A stretch of 64,000 nucleotides of DNA, taken from the NCBI GenBank assembly GCA_964594065.1, contig CAZQKX010000001.1:1-64000 (forward strand). Direction: 5' to 3'. The translations under genes and the position numbers were made by a program. This document shows, piece by piece, positions 28,080 through 41,041 of the stretch. Position 1 is the first letter of the stretch. Each line of letters opens with the position of its first letter. The DNA is from 4572-13 sp964594065. Its GTDB lineage: Bacteria > Planctomycetota > Phycisphaerae > Sedimentisphaerales > Anaerohalosphaeraceae. The notes under the pieces are model-generated. The model did no database searches. It saw only the letters and a list, made by a program, of their open reading frames with translations, and had not been told where the DNA came from.

Positions 28080-29126
28080 ATGAATCTTTCAAAAACTAAA
28101 TTTGGCTCGATTAATGGTGTCGAAGTTGATCTGTACATCCTGGAAAATGATAATGGTATGCAGGTTAAGATCACCAATTATGGAGGCATTGTTACTTCCA
28201 TGGTCGTGCCGGACAAGAATGGGAAATGTGCAGATATTGTGTGCGGATTTGATACACTGGATGGCTATTTCAGCGAAGATTACAAAAATAATTCTCCCTA
28301 TTTTGGCTGTATTGTAGGGCGTTATGCCGCACGTATAAAGGATGGACAGTTCACACTCAATGGTCAGGATTATCAACTGGCAAAGAACAATGATCCAAAT
28401 CATTTGCATGGCGGTATCGTTGGATTTGATAAGCAGATATGGGATGCCGAGAGTGTTGAAGATGCCGAAGGAGTCGGCGTTAAATTGACACTTACAAGCC
28501 CGGATGGACAAGAGGGGTATCCAGGCAGCCTTCAAGTCGTGGTCACTTATCGCTTGAACAATCAAAATGAAGTATCTGTAGAGTATTCGGCCAGCACTGA
28601 TAAAGCAACCCCTGTATCGCTGACGAATCATACCTATTTTAATTTAAATGGCTTCCAGGACAAAATTCTGAATCATCAGGCCATGATTGCCAGTGATAAA
28701 TATTTGATTCCGGATGAAACCGGGGTGCCGATAGGGCAGGAACAACTCGTTGCCGGAACTGTCTGGGATTATACCCAATCGAAGCCTATAGTTGATGCAT
28801 TCTCAGATGATCCCTATGGTTTTGAGCATTTTTATGTTTTCAGTAAACCTGAAGGATCAATTGAGAAAGTTGCTGAGTTTGCAGATGAAATCAGCGGCCG
28901 AGTATTGGAAGTTCTCAGCTCTGAACCCGGCATGCTGTTTTATACCGGCAGGTACACTTCGGACGACCTGAAACGTGAGGACGGCACACAGTTTGGTCAA
29001 TTTAAGGCATTTTGCTGTGAAACATCACGTTATCCAAATGGTCCGAACATCGATGGCTCGCCCGGCAGTGTTCTACAGCCTGGGGAAACTTACGAATCAA
29101 AAACTGTATTTAAATTAAAATGGTAA
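28080..29126 (+). CDS. galM: Aldose 1-epimerase (mutarotase)
   Basis: 348 residues, usual family length. Substrate/catalytic His110 (NHLHGG), His184 (LTNHTYFNL) and the base Glu314 (FCCETSRYPN) are in place. It equilibrates alpha and beta anomers of galactose and related aldoses, which fits a galactan-degrading operon. No signal peptide, so it is cytoplasmic. It starts 3 bases after the RhaT-like gene with a ribosome site (AGGAGG) inside that gene's end, so the two are tightly coupled. Confidence 0.92.
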   Translation: MNLSKTKFGSINGVEVDLYILENDNGMQVKITNYGGIVTSMVVPDKNGKCADIVCGFDTLDGYFSEDYKNNSPYFGCIVGRYAARIKDGQFTLNGQDYQLAKNNDPNHLHGGIVGFDKQIWDAESVEDAEGVGVKLTLTSPDGQEGYPGSLQVVVTYRLNNQNEVSVEYSASTDKATPVSLTNHTYFNLNGFQDKILNHQAMIASDKYLIPDETGVPIGQEQLVAGTVWDYTQSKPIVDAFSDDPYGFEHFYVFSKPEGSIEKVAEFADEISGRVLEVLSSEPGMLFYTGRYTSDDLKREDGTQFGQFKAFCCETSRYPNGPNIDGSPGSVLQPGETYESKTVFKLKW

Positions 29127-29174
29127 TAATCAAAGATATCGAAAGTGTTCTGTGGGAATAAAAGGGATAAAAAA

Positions 29175-31703
29175 ATGAAGTTACATTACTTAGCTGTATT
29201 TTTTATACCAATGTTGTTTGTGTGCCCCTTGTGTTTTGCTCCACCGGCTGCAGAAGATCAGGTTATCAGCAAAGGTCTTCTTACACAGGATCTTAGCAGT
29301 CACCGCTGGAAGCTAAAACGCATGCGCCCCGGTCAAGGTGTTGAAGAAGGGCTTCATCAGCTACCTCCAGGAGATATTGAAACATTAGTGTGGATTCCAG
29401 CTAAAGTGCCGGGAGATGTGTACACTGATCTATGGAAAGCGGGTATTCTCGAAGATCCCTACTTTGGCCGTAATAGTTTCAAAGCACAGTGGGTGATGTA
29501 TGAGGAGTGGTGGTATACCTTGCAGTTTAATGTTAGCCAGAATCTCACGGGGCAGCATGTACGCCTGGAATTCGATGGAGTTGACTTCAGTTGCCAAGTA
29601 TGGCTAAATGGGCACCATCTCGGTGGTCACAAGGGTATGTTTTCACCTTTTTCATTTGATGTCAGCAACATCATCAATTCCAGCCCCAATTGGTTAAAAG
29701 GTCGTAATATGCTTGCGGTAAAACTTGATCCGCCGCCTCAAGTCAATCATAAGGTCGCTGGGCTTAAGACACCATGGTTCGGTGATTATTGGAGGGATTT
29801 GATTCCATTTGGAATTTGGCGTCCCATCCGTTTAAGAGCAACGGGTCAGACACGAGTGGATGATGTTTATGTAAAGAGCGATCTAAAAGACGATGGCTCT
29901 GCGAACGTTGGAGTTGAAGTTACGCTCGAAAATCACAGTGACCATAAAAAGGAAGTGGCGGTTTCTGTACAGATTCAAGGGAAGAACTTTGAAGGTTTTT
30001 CGCAGGATATATCACTAAACCAGAATCTAAAACCAGGAATAAATACTGTCAAAGCGACTCTAAATATTACCGAGCCGAAACTCTGGTGGCCGTGGGATAT
30101 GGGTGACCAGAATCTTTATACGGCCAAGGTCAGTATTATTGAAGGGAAAACGGTTCAGGATGTTTCAGAAGCAACCTTTGGCATCCGCGATCTTAAAATG
30201 GAATGGAATCCAGGTTTCACTAAAGATGAAGTAAGTTTCCCTCGGACAGTAAAGATTAACGGTAAGACCCACTTTATCCGATCAGCCTGTTGGGGTGGAC
30301 CTCCGGATATCTTTGTTGGACGGACTGACAAGGATAAGTATAGAAAGCTGATCGAAATGGCCAAGGCAGCCAATATGAATAATATTCGCATTTTCGGTTG
30401 GCATCCGCCGGAGATACCGGAGTTTTATCAACTTTGTAATGAGTTGGGCCTAACTGTATGGCAGGATATTATCCCATTGGGAACTGCAAATATCTCCAAA
30501 GAGAAAGCTTTTGTTGAGCGGATATATCAAGAGGCAGTTGCTGCGATTAGGGAGCGACGCAATCATCCTTCACTTATTCTTATAGAAGGAGGAGAAGAAG
30601 CTTTCCTGCGTGCGTCTGATGCTGAGTTTACCAAAAAATTCCTGGTTGAATTAGGAAGACGCGTCCAGGAGCATGTAGACCTGCCCTATGTTCCGGACTC
30701 TCCTTTGACATGTGCTGTTGCACAGAGTGCAGGCTATAAACCCAAGGAAGCAGTCCACGCTTTAAGATATTTCTATTCGATGGGAAATTGGCTGATGGAA
30801 GATTGGTACAGCAGACTTGATTATCCAATTGTTCCCGAGCTTGCTATTACTTCGGTCCCTGATGTAGAAAGTCTCAAGAAGTTTATACCGGAAGATGAAC
30901 TCTGGCCGCCTGGATTGAGCTGGGGCCATCACTGGGCGGATCTAACTCGTCTGCGTATGCAAAACTTCGATACATTTGGTGATGAACGTACCGGTTCACT
31001 TGAGGAATTCGTAAACGCAACTCAGGACTCACAGGGAACCATCTTTCAGCTTACTGTTGAGCATTTCCGTCGCCGCAAACCTCGTGTCAGCGGCATCGCT
31101 CTATGTCACTACATAACTTACTGGCCGGATATGAAGTGGGGCATTGTAGATAACTACGTAAATCCGAAGCGCTCCTATGAATATGTCAAGCGGGCATATC
31201 AGCCTTTGCTGGTCAGTTTGAAGTTTGACCGTCGCCGGTGGCATGCCGATGAGTCATTTAAGGGAGAACTCTGGATCGTCAACGATTATCATCGTGAATA
31301 CGGTAGCGGTCAAATAGAGCTTACAATCTCCAACGAGAAAGGCGTTGTCCTTGAACAACAAAACCACTCTGTAAAGGGAATCTCTTCTGATAGTTCTGCT
31401 TCATTTGCAGACGTAGCCTGGAAGATCGCTAATCAGGTAGAAGATCACTTTTTTGTAGATGTCGTTTTAAAAGACAGTAATGGCAGTGTATTGTCAGCCA
31501 ATAATTATAGGTTGCTTATTGGCGATCAACAGAAGGCATCTAAATATATGCAGGAAATTGGAAACAGGGAACGCGAAATTGAAGCCGGTGGAGGTGCGAC
31601 TTATGGCTATGAAAACTACTATCGTTTTTTTCCTGAAATGATTCAAACTGAAGGTAAAAAATGGGAAACCGGAAGTGTAAAACCGAAAGCGACTGGATTT
31701 TAA
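29175..31703 (+). CDS. Secreted GH2-family glycosidase (beta-mannosidase-like branch)
   Basis: 842 residues from ATG 29175 (AAAGGGA upstream; the GTG at 29145 is rejected). Signal peptide residues 1-20. It has the GH2 sugar-binding domain (~60-230, 'VWLNGHHLGGHKGMFSPFSFDV'), an Ig-like domain (~235-345), and a TIM barrel with 'INGKTHFIRSACWGGPP'. Glu475 ('EGGEEAF', where the family usually has GNNE) is the likely acid/base and Glu555 ('IVPELA') the likely nucleophile. The length and 'PKLWWPWDMGDQNLY' resemble the beta-mannosidase/exo-glucosaminidase branch. The barrel entry motif is changed enough that the substrate is open; a galactan fragment is inferred from the neighbours. Confidence 0.82.
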   Translation: MKLHYLAVFFIPMLFVCPLCFAPPAAEDQVISKGLLTQDLSSHRWKLKRMRPGQGVEEGLHQLPPGDIETLVWIPAKVPGDVYTDLWKAGILEDPYFGRNSFKAQWVMYEEWWYTLQFNVSQNLTGQHVRLEFDGVDFSCQVWLNGHHLGGHKGMFSPFSFDVSNIINSSPNWLKGRNMLAVKLDPPPQVNHKVAGLKTPWFGDYWRDLIPFGIWRPIRLRATGQTRVDDVYVKSDLKDDGSANVGVEVTLENHSDHKKEVAVSVQIQGKNFEGFSQDISLNQNLKPGINTVKATLNITEPKLWWPWDMGDQNLYTAKVSIIEGKTVQDVSEATFGIRDLKMEWNPGFTKDEVSFPRTVKINGKTHFIRSACWGGPPDIFVGRTDKDKYRKLIEMAKAANMNNIRIFGWHPPEIPEFYQLCNELGLTVWQDIIPLGTANISKEKAFVERIYQEAVAAIRERRNHPSLILIEGGEEAFLRASDAEFTKKFLVELGRRVQEHVDLPYVPDSPLTCAVAQSAGYKPKEAVHALRYFYSMGNWLMEDWYSRLDYPIVPELAITSVPDVESLKKFIPEDELWPPGLSWGHHWADLTRLRMQNFDTFGDERTGSLEEFVNATQDSQGTIFQLTVEHFRRRKPRVSGIALCHYITYWPDMKWGIVDNYVNPKRSYEYVKRAYQPLLVSLKFDRRRWHADESFKGELWIVNDYHREYGSGQIELTISNEKGVVLEQQNHSVKGISSDSSASFADVAWKIANQVEDHFFVDVVLKDSNGSVLSANNYRLLIGDQQKASKYMQEIGNREREIEAGGGATYGYENYYRFFPEMIQTEGKKWETGSVKPKATGF

Positions 31704-31744
31704 CATAAGCCAGTAATGAATCCTTTTGACGGGGGGATATGAAG

Positions 31745-34700
31745 ATGTATAAAAAGTTTATCTGCTTTTGGATAGTCGCCTGGATGTCGTTAGCGGCGAC
31801 GGGACTGGCAGCTACCTATTATGTCGATGCGGATGGGGGTAGCGACAGCAATGCGGGAACCTCGTCCGGTGCTGCATGGGCCAGTTTATCAAAAGCCAGT
31901 TCCCATACTTTTCAGCCGGGCGATCAAATCCTGCTGCAGTGCGGTGATACATTTAACGGCAAGCTCGTACTGGACGATGAAAACGGTACGGAGCAGAACC
32001 CGATTGTGGTTGCTTCTTATGATTCCGGGAACCGACCTGTTATCGATGCCGCCGGCTACCTGGCGGGTGTGCACATTACAAGCTGTGACTATATTGAACT
32101 GCGCGATCTTGAAATTACAGGCGACGGCGGTGCCCATATTGACGGATCCGACGGGACCGATCGTTATGGGGTGTATATTAATAACACAACCGACAATGAT
32201 GCTGATGGAATTACGATCAGCAACGTATACTTTCACACGATTTATCCGTATGCGGCCACAGAGCATGAAGGGCATAATCCGACCACCTATTTGGGAACGG
32301 GGATTGATGCAAGGGGACAGTCTTCTAATCCCTCTGAAAATCTTGTTATTGAGGATTGTCACTTTGAAAACCTGGGGTACAGATCCATTTATTTGAAATA
32401 TCAGAATAACACCCAGATTCTCGACAACCTGATGGAAAATATCGGCGGCCCGTCCATGACCCCGAACCGATGTGATGATCTGCTGGTACGGGGAAATACG
32501 ATAAATGGTTCCGGGCAGTATACCGATCCACGAATGCATGGCCGGGGCAGCGGAATCTGGCCGATTAGCTGTAACCGTGTACTGATCGAGAAAAATGCAT
32601 TTATGCATGCCCGGGGAAGATATGACTCCTGCGGCGTGCATATTGATATCGGATGCAGCGATGTGGTTGTTCAATACAACCTGAGTATGGATAACGAGGG
32701 CGGATTTGTTGAGATTCTGGGGAATAACTATAACTGCGCATATCGATACAACATCAGTATCAATGATGGAGCGAGAAGAGCTGGAACGAACGAGAATGGT
32801 TTAGGCGTCGGTGATGGCCATGTGCTGCTGTTCAGCGGACACAATTTTTCGGGATTGGAGCGCACCGGGCCGTTTAACAGCTATATATACAACAACACTA
32901 TCTACGTGAAACACGATCAGCTTTGTTCGTTTTTGATTGAACAAACAACATGGGGTATGTTGATTGCCAATAATCTTTTCTTCATTGACGGTCCCGTAGA
33001 AGACGAAAGTCCGTTGTGGAGAGGGGAATATCCAGCCGGGATGCCTGACTCGGTTGTCTGGACCAACAATCTGTATCAGCGTGGAAAAATCTTTCCTGAA
33101 GACTGGGTCTTTTACGAGACCAACCCGATCTTTGGGAATCCGAATTTGACTAATCCGGGCGGTCTGACGGCAGCCGATTACATTCCGGACCCCAACGCCT
33201 TTGTTGAAGGCCGGGGTATTGAGATTCCGAATATACCTGGAGACACAATCGGTTTGGCGATCGGTCTGGAGGTAACCGAGGATTATTTTGGAAATCCTAT
33301 TCAGGGTCTGCCGGATATTGGAGCGGTTGAAGTCGGCAGTGGAGTCTCGATGGTTCTCGGCGCGGCCTTTTTGGATCGCCCAACTCAGGCGAGTCTTTCT
33401 TCGGTGATTATGACGGCGGTGTCCGCGCCCGCGGGCAGCGAATACTACTTCGATGAGACATCGGGCAATCCCGGCGGTACCGATTCCGGCTGGCAGTCTG
33501 ATCCGACGTACAGCGACAGCGGACTGCTTGCGAATACAACATATGCCTATTCTGTTTCGGTTCGGGATGGGCAGGGCCAAAACCAAAGTACCAGTGTGGT
33601 CGAGTATGTAACTGTTTTAGCGGATCTGGTTATCCTGGACGAAGACTTTTCATTTGGCCCGAATCCGGCGAATACAGCCTCTCCCTTTCCGGAAAATACA
33701 TGGTATCTTGACGGTGCGCAAACCTGGAGCAGTGAAAGTCAGGAGTCTTCTGTTGATACTCAGTCAGACGAGACGATGCGTGTCGGCTGGGGATATGATG
33801 AGGTGCTGCTTCAGTACTTCAGTAATCAAACATGGGATCTGTCGCTCGGTTATGAATTTTCAGGTGACTGGAGACTTGAAACCGTATTTGAAAATCATCT
33901 CGGTCTCATTGTCGGCGTTGGTGAATATGATCCGACAACGGGCGCGCTCCTGCAGCGCATCAAAGAAATAACAGTCGGTGAAACAACCTCACCCGTGGCA
34001 GGCCAGACGGGCTCGTTTACACTTTCGATATCCCCGGCCGAACTGCAGTCGGCAGGTGTTAGTGCTGCCAGCCTGGTCGGCGTCTTTCTTCATCATGATG
34101 ACGATGGTGTTTTGTATTCGCAGGGAACTCCCAAAGGAGATCTCTATCACGTGGACAATCTGTTTCTGCGTTGTTTCGACTCAAGTCCTTATTCGGGCAC
34201 GCCTATCAGCCTGCCCGGAAAACTTCAGGCAGAAGAGTACGACCTGGGCGGTGAAGGCATCGCCTACCATGACACAACTGCCGGCAATACCGGAGGTGAC
34301 TTCCGCACTGATGATGTCGACATTACCGCTCAATACGGCGGGAACGTTCTTGCCTGGGTAACTGAGGAGGAATGGCTCAAATATACCGTCAATGCAGCAG
34401 CCGGAACGTACGATATTACACTCCGGGCATCGACGGGCGTTAGCAATCGGAACGTAACGTTGACACTTGACGGCAACGTTCTTGGTACCGTCAACGTTCC
34501 CAACATGGGCTGGCCCACATTCGGAGCCGTTACGCTGGAAGATGTTGTGATTCCGGCGACAAGTTCAGGCAAACTTCAGCTTGATTTTGATGGAGGTGTC
34601 AATGTTGACTGGATTGACTTTACGCTCCTGAAAGGTGATGCCGATTTTAGCGGTGCGGTCGATATTGATGATTTATATCTTTTGGCCACTCAATGGCTGA

Positions 34701-34801
34701 GTGATTGTCTTGTGGAGGCCGCTTGCGCGGACCTGGATTACAGCGGCAAAGTCGGTATGTCTGACTTTATGATCCTGTCGGATGGATGGACGATGCCTTA
34801 G
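31745..34801 (+). CDS. Secreted parallel beta-helix protein with CBM6 and dockerin-like tail
   Basis: About 1018 residues. ATG 31745 is eight bases after a G6 ribosome site; ATG 31739 is only two bases away and less likely. Signal peptide 1-22. A right-handed parallel beta-helix (~23-535) begins 'TYYVDADGGSDSNAGTS', the type found in polysaccharide lyases and some glycosidases. A fibronectin-like segment (~540-625), a lectin-like beta-sandwich (~628-815) and a CBM6-type module (~820-960, 'KLQAEEYDLGGEG', 'VDWIDFTLL') follow. The end is dockerin-like with two 'W' motifs (LATQWLSDC, LSDGWTM). CBM6 modules are known to bind agarose ends. The helix could be an uncharacterised galactan-active enzyme. 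Last gene of the gntR operon, 119 bases before the beta-galactosidase. Confidence 0.8.
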   Translation: MYKKFICFWIVAWMSLAATGLAATYYVDADGGSDSNAGTSSGAAWASLSKASSHTFQPGDQILLQCGDTFNGKLVLDDENGTEQNPIVVASYDSGNRPVIDAAGYLAGVHITSCDYIELRDLEITGDGGAHIDGSDGTDRYGVYINNTTDNDADGITISNVYFHTIYPYAATEHEGHNPTTYLGTGIDARGQSSNPSENLVIEDCHFENLGYRSIYLKYQNNTQILDNLMENIGGPSMTPNRCDDLLVRGNTINGSGQYTDPRMHGRGSGIWPISCNRVLIEKNAFMHARGRYDSCGVHIDIGCSDVVVQYNLSMDNEGGFVEILGNNYNCAYRYNISINDGARRAGTNENGLGVGDGHVLLFSGHNFSGLERTGPFNSYIYNNTIYVKHDQLCSFLIEQTTWGMLIANNLFFIDGPVEDESPLWRGEYPAGMPDSVVWTNNLYQRGKIFPEDWVFYETNPIFGNPNLTNPGGLTAADYIPDPNAFVEGRGIEIPNIPGDTIGLAIGLEVTEDYFGNPIQGLPDIGAVEVGSGVSMVLGAAFLDRPTQASLSSVIMTAVSAPAGSEYYFDETSGNPGGTDSGWQSDPTYSDSGLLANTTYAYSVSVRDGQGQNQSTSVVEYVTVLADLVILDEDFSFGPNPANTASPFPENTWYLDGAQTWSSESQESSVDTQSDETMRVGWGYDEVLLQYFSNQTWDLSLGYEFSGDWRLETVFENHLGLIVGVGEYDPTTGALLQRIKEITVGETTSPVAGQTGSFTLSISPAELQSAGVSAASLVGVFLHHDDDGVLYSQGTPKGDLYHVDNLFLRCFDSSPYSGTPISLPGKLQAEEYDLGGEGIAYHDTTAGNTGGDFRTDDVDITAQYGGNVLAWVTEEEWLKYTVNAAAGTYDITLRASTGVSNRNVTLTLDGNVLGTVNVPNMGWPTFGAVTLEDVVIPATSSGKLQLDFDGGVNVDWIDFTLLKGDADFSGAVDIDDLYLLATQWLSDCLVEAACADLDYSGKVGMSDFMILSDGWTMP

Positions 34802-34920
34802 GGGTGTCTTAAAGTGGCTGGATTGTACCGAAATGACAGATATAGATTGTAGTTATTAAATGATGGAATGAATGTAAGCAAAGGAAAGTGGAAAAGAGAG
34901 ATTACGAAGGATTATAGCTG

Positions 34921-37446
34921 ATGAAAATGAAATTAATATTACCGGTGTTTATTTTAATTTTTGCAGGCTGTCAGAATTATTCAATAGGACAAAGGGATAC
35001 GGACTTTAATTTAGACTGGAAATTTAAACTGGGTAACATAGAGCAAGCCCAAAGCGTATCTTACAACGACACCGGATGGAGAACACTGGACCTGCCGCAT
35101 GATTGGAGCGTGGAAGCATCTTTCGATGAAAAACTGGAGGGCTGTACAAGTTATCTGCCCGGTGGAATCGGATGGTATCGAAAGCACTTTACGCTTACTC
35201 CGGAGAATGGTCAACAGCTGACTTTTATTTGTTTCGATGGGGTATACAATAATGCTGAAATCTGGCTCAACGGCCATTTTCTTGGTAAACATCCGTATGG
35301 GTATTCACCTTTCTATTATGAGGTTACGTCTCATTTAAATCCAGAAGGACAGGAGAATGTTTTGGCTGTTCGGGTGGATCGCAGTCGATATGCAGATAGC
35401 CGGTGGTATACAGGTTCAGGTATTTATCGAAATGTGAAGTTAGTAAAAACGAATAAACTGCATATTCCAATTTGGGGAACGTATCTTGTAACACCACAGG
35501 TTTCGCAGGAAAAGGCTTCGGTTCAGCTGGAAGTGACAGTGCATAATGCCAACGATAAAGAAAGCAGGTTTCTTCTGTCGACTTGCTTGTATGATAAGCA
35601 TGGAAAGAAAGTTGCTCAACAAGACGATGAACAAATATTAAAAGGGCATAAGAAGAAAAAGTTCACTCAAGTTCTGAATGTTGCCAAGCCGCTTTTGTGG
35701 CATACTGAAAATCCTAACATGTACAAGGCAATCACTTTTATCAAACAAAATGGAACGGTTGTCGATGAATATATCACTCCTTTTGGAATTAGGAATATAG
35801 CATTTGATCCTAATAAGGGATTCTTTTTGAATGGCAAAAACACCCTGATCAAGGGGGTTTGCCTGCATCATGACGGAGGGCTGGTTGGCGCATCTGTTCC
35901 CGAAGGTGTATGGAGAAGACGATTTAAAAAACTGAAAGAGGCCGGTTGCAATGCGATTCGAATCTCTCATAATCCCGGCTCCGAGGAATTTCTCGATTTA
36001 TGTGATGAAATGGGATTTCTGGTTCAGAATGAATTTTTTGATGAATGGGATTATCCGAAAGATAAGCGTTTGAATATGAAGGAACAAAGTGTCGATTATA
36101 TCACCCGGGGATACGCGGAACATTTTCAGCAATGGGCCGAGCGTGATTTGAAATCGACAATGCTGCGAGACCGCAATCATCCCTGTATTATCCAGTGGAG
36201 CATTGGAAACGAAATCGAATGGACTTATCCTCGTTACCGGCATGCCACAGGCTATTTTGACGCTCAATGGAGCGGTAATTATTTTTGGACGCCCCCTCAC
36301 ATTTTGCCGGATGAGATCAAAAAACGATATGACGAATCCAAGCCGGAACAATACATTTTAGCTGAGACTGCAAAGAAATTGTCCGATTGGACAAAAGAGA
36401 TGGATAGGACGCGGCCGGTTGTTGCCAATTGCATCCTGCCGTCAGCCAGTCACGTGACCGGGTATGCTGATGCGCTGGACGTCGTTGGATATAGTTACCG
36501 ACAGGTTGTCTATGATTATGGCCATCAGCATTTTCCTGACAAGGTGATCATGGGCACAGAAAATCTCGTCCAATGGCATGAGTGGAAAGCTGTGATTGAG
36601 CGTCCTTTTGTTTCCGGTTTGTTTTTGTGGACAGGCATTGATTACATGGGCGAAGCCAATAAGAAATGGCCGGTCAAAGGAACCGCCAGCGGCATGCTTG
36701 ATTTTGCCGGATTTGAAAAGCCTTCATGGCACATGTACAGAACGCTTTGGAACGATTCGCCGCATGTATACCTGGCAACCCAGACGCTTGATAAATCAAT
36801 CTTTACGATTGACAACAAAACCGGGGCGGTTGATGAAAAGAAGCCGGGGGCCTGGAAGCAAGCCCTATGGTTTTGGCATAAGGTTAATGAACACTGGAAT
36901 TATCAGCCGGATGAAATGATCATTGTCGAAGTTTACTCGAACTGTCCGGAAGTAGAATTGTTTTTAAACGACAAATCACTGGGCACCGGTAAGCTTGCTG
37001 ATTTTGAAGACCGGATTTATAAATGGGCCGTTCCGTTTGCGTCCGGCACATTAATCGCAAAAGGATATGTTAATGGCCAGACTGTGTCAACACAGCGAGT
37101 TACAGTCTCTGAGCCTGCTGCTGTTTCCCTGTCCGTTGATAAACAAACACTTAAAGCAGACGGCAGCGATGTGGTGCATGTCATTGCTCAACTAATCGAC
37201 AAAGACGGACATCCTGTTACAACGGACAATCGTCAGATTGAGTTTTCCATTGATGGAAACTGCAAACCGTTGGGAGTCGATACAGGAGCAGTTAATAATG
37301 TGCAGGATTGTCAATCAAACAAGATCATTACTGACAAAGGCAGGTGTCTGTTAATCATTCAATCAAGACGCCAAAAAGGTGATATTGTAATCACTGCAAA
37401 GTCAGACAACCTACAAAGTGGTTCTGTGAAGGTTCTTATTGATTAA
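34921..37446 (+). CDS. GH2 beta-galactosidase, lipoprotein
   Basis: 841 residues with a lipoprotein signal (lipobox FAGC, Cys17). Order: GH2 sugar-binding domain (~30-190, 'DLPHDWSVEA', 'AEIWLNGHFLGKHPYGY'), Ig-like domain (~195-300), and TIM barrel (~305-600) with acid/base Glu431 (WSIGNEIEW) and nucleophile Glu547 (MGTENLVQW). DUF4982-like and bacterial Ig-like domains follow (~640-841). It hydrolyses beta-galactosides; beside GH117 and GH86 genes the natural substrate is likely agaro- or porphyro-oligosaccharides. The stop codon is followed 10 bases later by the double-sulfatase start, with AAGGAG straddling the stop. Confidence 0.88.
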   Translation: MKMKLILPVFILIFAGCQNYSIGQRDTDFNLDWKFKLGNIEQAQSVSYNDTGWRTLDLPHDWSVEASFDEKLEGCTSYLPGGIGWYRKHFTLTPENGQQLTFICFDGVYNNAEIWLNGHFLGKHPYGYSPFYYEVTSHLNPEGQENVLAVRVDRSRYADSRWYTGSGIYRNVKLVKTNKLHIPIWGTYLVTPQVSQEKASVQLEVTVHNANDKESRFLLSTCLYDKHGKKVAQQDDEQILKGHKKKKFTQVLNVAKPLLWHTENPNMYKAITFIKQNGTVVDEYITPFGIRNIAFDPNKGFFLNGKNTLIKGVCLHHDGGLVGASVPEGVWRRRFKKLKEAGCNAIRISHNPGSEEFLDLCDEMGFLVQNEFFDEWDYPKDKRLNMKEQSVDYITRGYAEHFQQWAERDLKSTMLRDRNHPCIIQWSIGNEIEWTYPRYRHATGYFDAQWSGNYFWTPPHILPDEIKKRYDESKPEQYILAETAKKLSDWTKEMDRTRPVVANCILPSASHVTGYADALDVVGYSYRQVVYDYGHQHFPDKVIMGTENLVQWHEWKAVIERPFVSGLFLWTGIDYMGEANKKWPVKGTASGMLDFAGFEKPSWHMYRTLWNDSPHVYLATQTLDKSIFTIDNKTGAVDEKKPGAWKQALWFWHKVNEHWNYQPDEMIIVEVYSNCPEVELFLNDKSLGTGKLADFEDRIYKWAVPFASGTLIAKGYVNGQTVSTQRVTVSEPAAVSLSVDKQTLKADGSDVVHVIAQLIDKDGHPVTTDNRQIEFSIDGNCKPLGVDTGAVNNVQDCQSNKIITDKGRCLLIIQSRRQKGDIVITAKSDNLQSGSVKVLID

Positions 37447-37456
37447 GGAGAACTGC

Positions 37457-40882
<3,426 letters not shown>

Positions 40883-40898
40883 TTGAAAAATAAGTAAA

Positions 40899-40917
40899 CC
40901 ACTGGTTTGACCAGTGG
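40899..40917 (+). terminator. Hairpin after the double-sulfatase gene
   Basis: Perfect stem CCACTGGT / ACCAGTGG with a 3-base loop, 17 bases after the stop codon. The U-tract is weak, so it may be a partial terminator or transcript stabiliser. A TATAAT at 40958-40963 that could restart transcription for the GH117 gene follows. Confidence 0.5.
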
Positions 40918-41041
40918 ACTTGTTAAGGTTTGACCCTCGGATTATGTGATAAACGGGTATAATACTTCTCCTTGGCTTGGCGGTTTAGGATTGACTAAGG
41001 AGTAAAAACTGGAGTAGATTTTTAACATAGGAGTCATTACA

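Noticed and set aside
31889..33586. Long minus-strand frames (261 codons each) under the beta-helix gene
   Set aside because: They are antisense shadows of a clearly coding plus-strand gene with signal peptide and known domains.
40930..40963. TTGACC/TATAAT as a full sigma70 promoter for the GH117 gene
   Set aside because: The spacer is 22 bases, too long; only the TATAAT box is kept as a possible -10.
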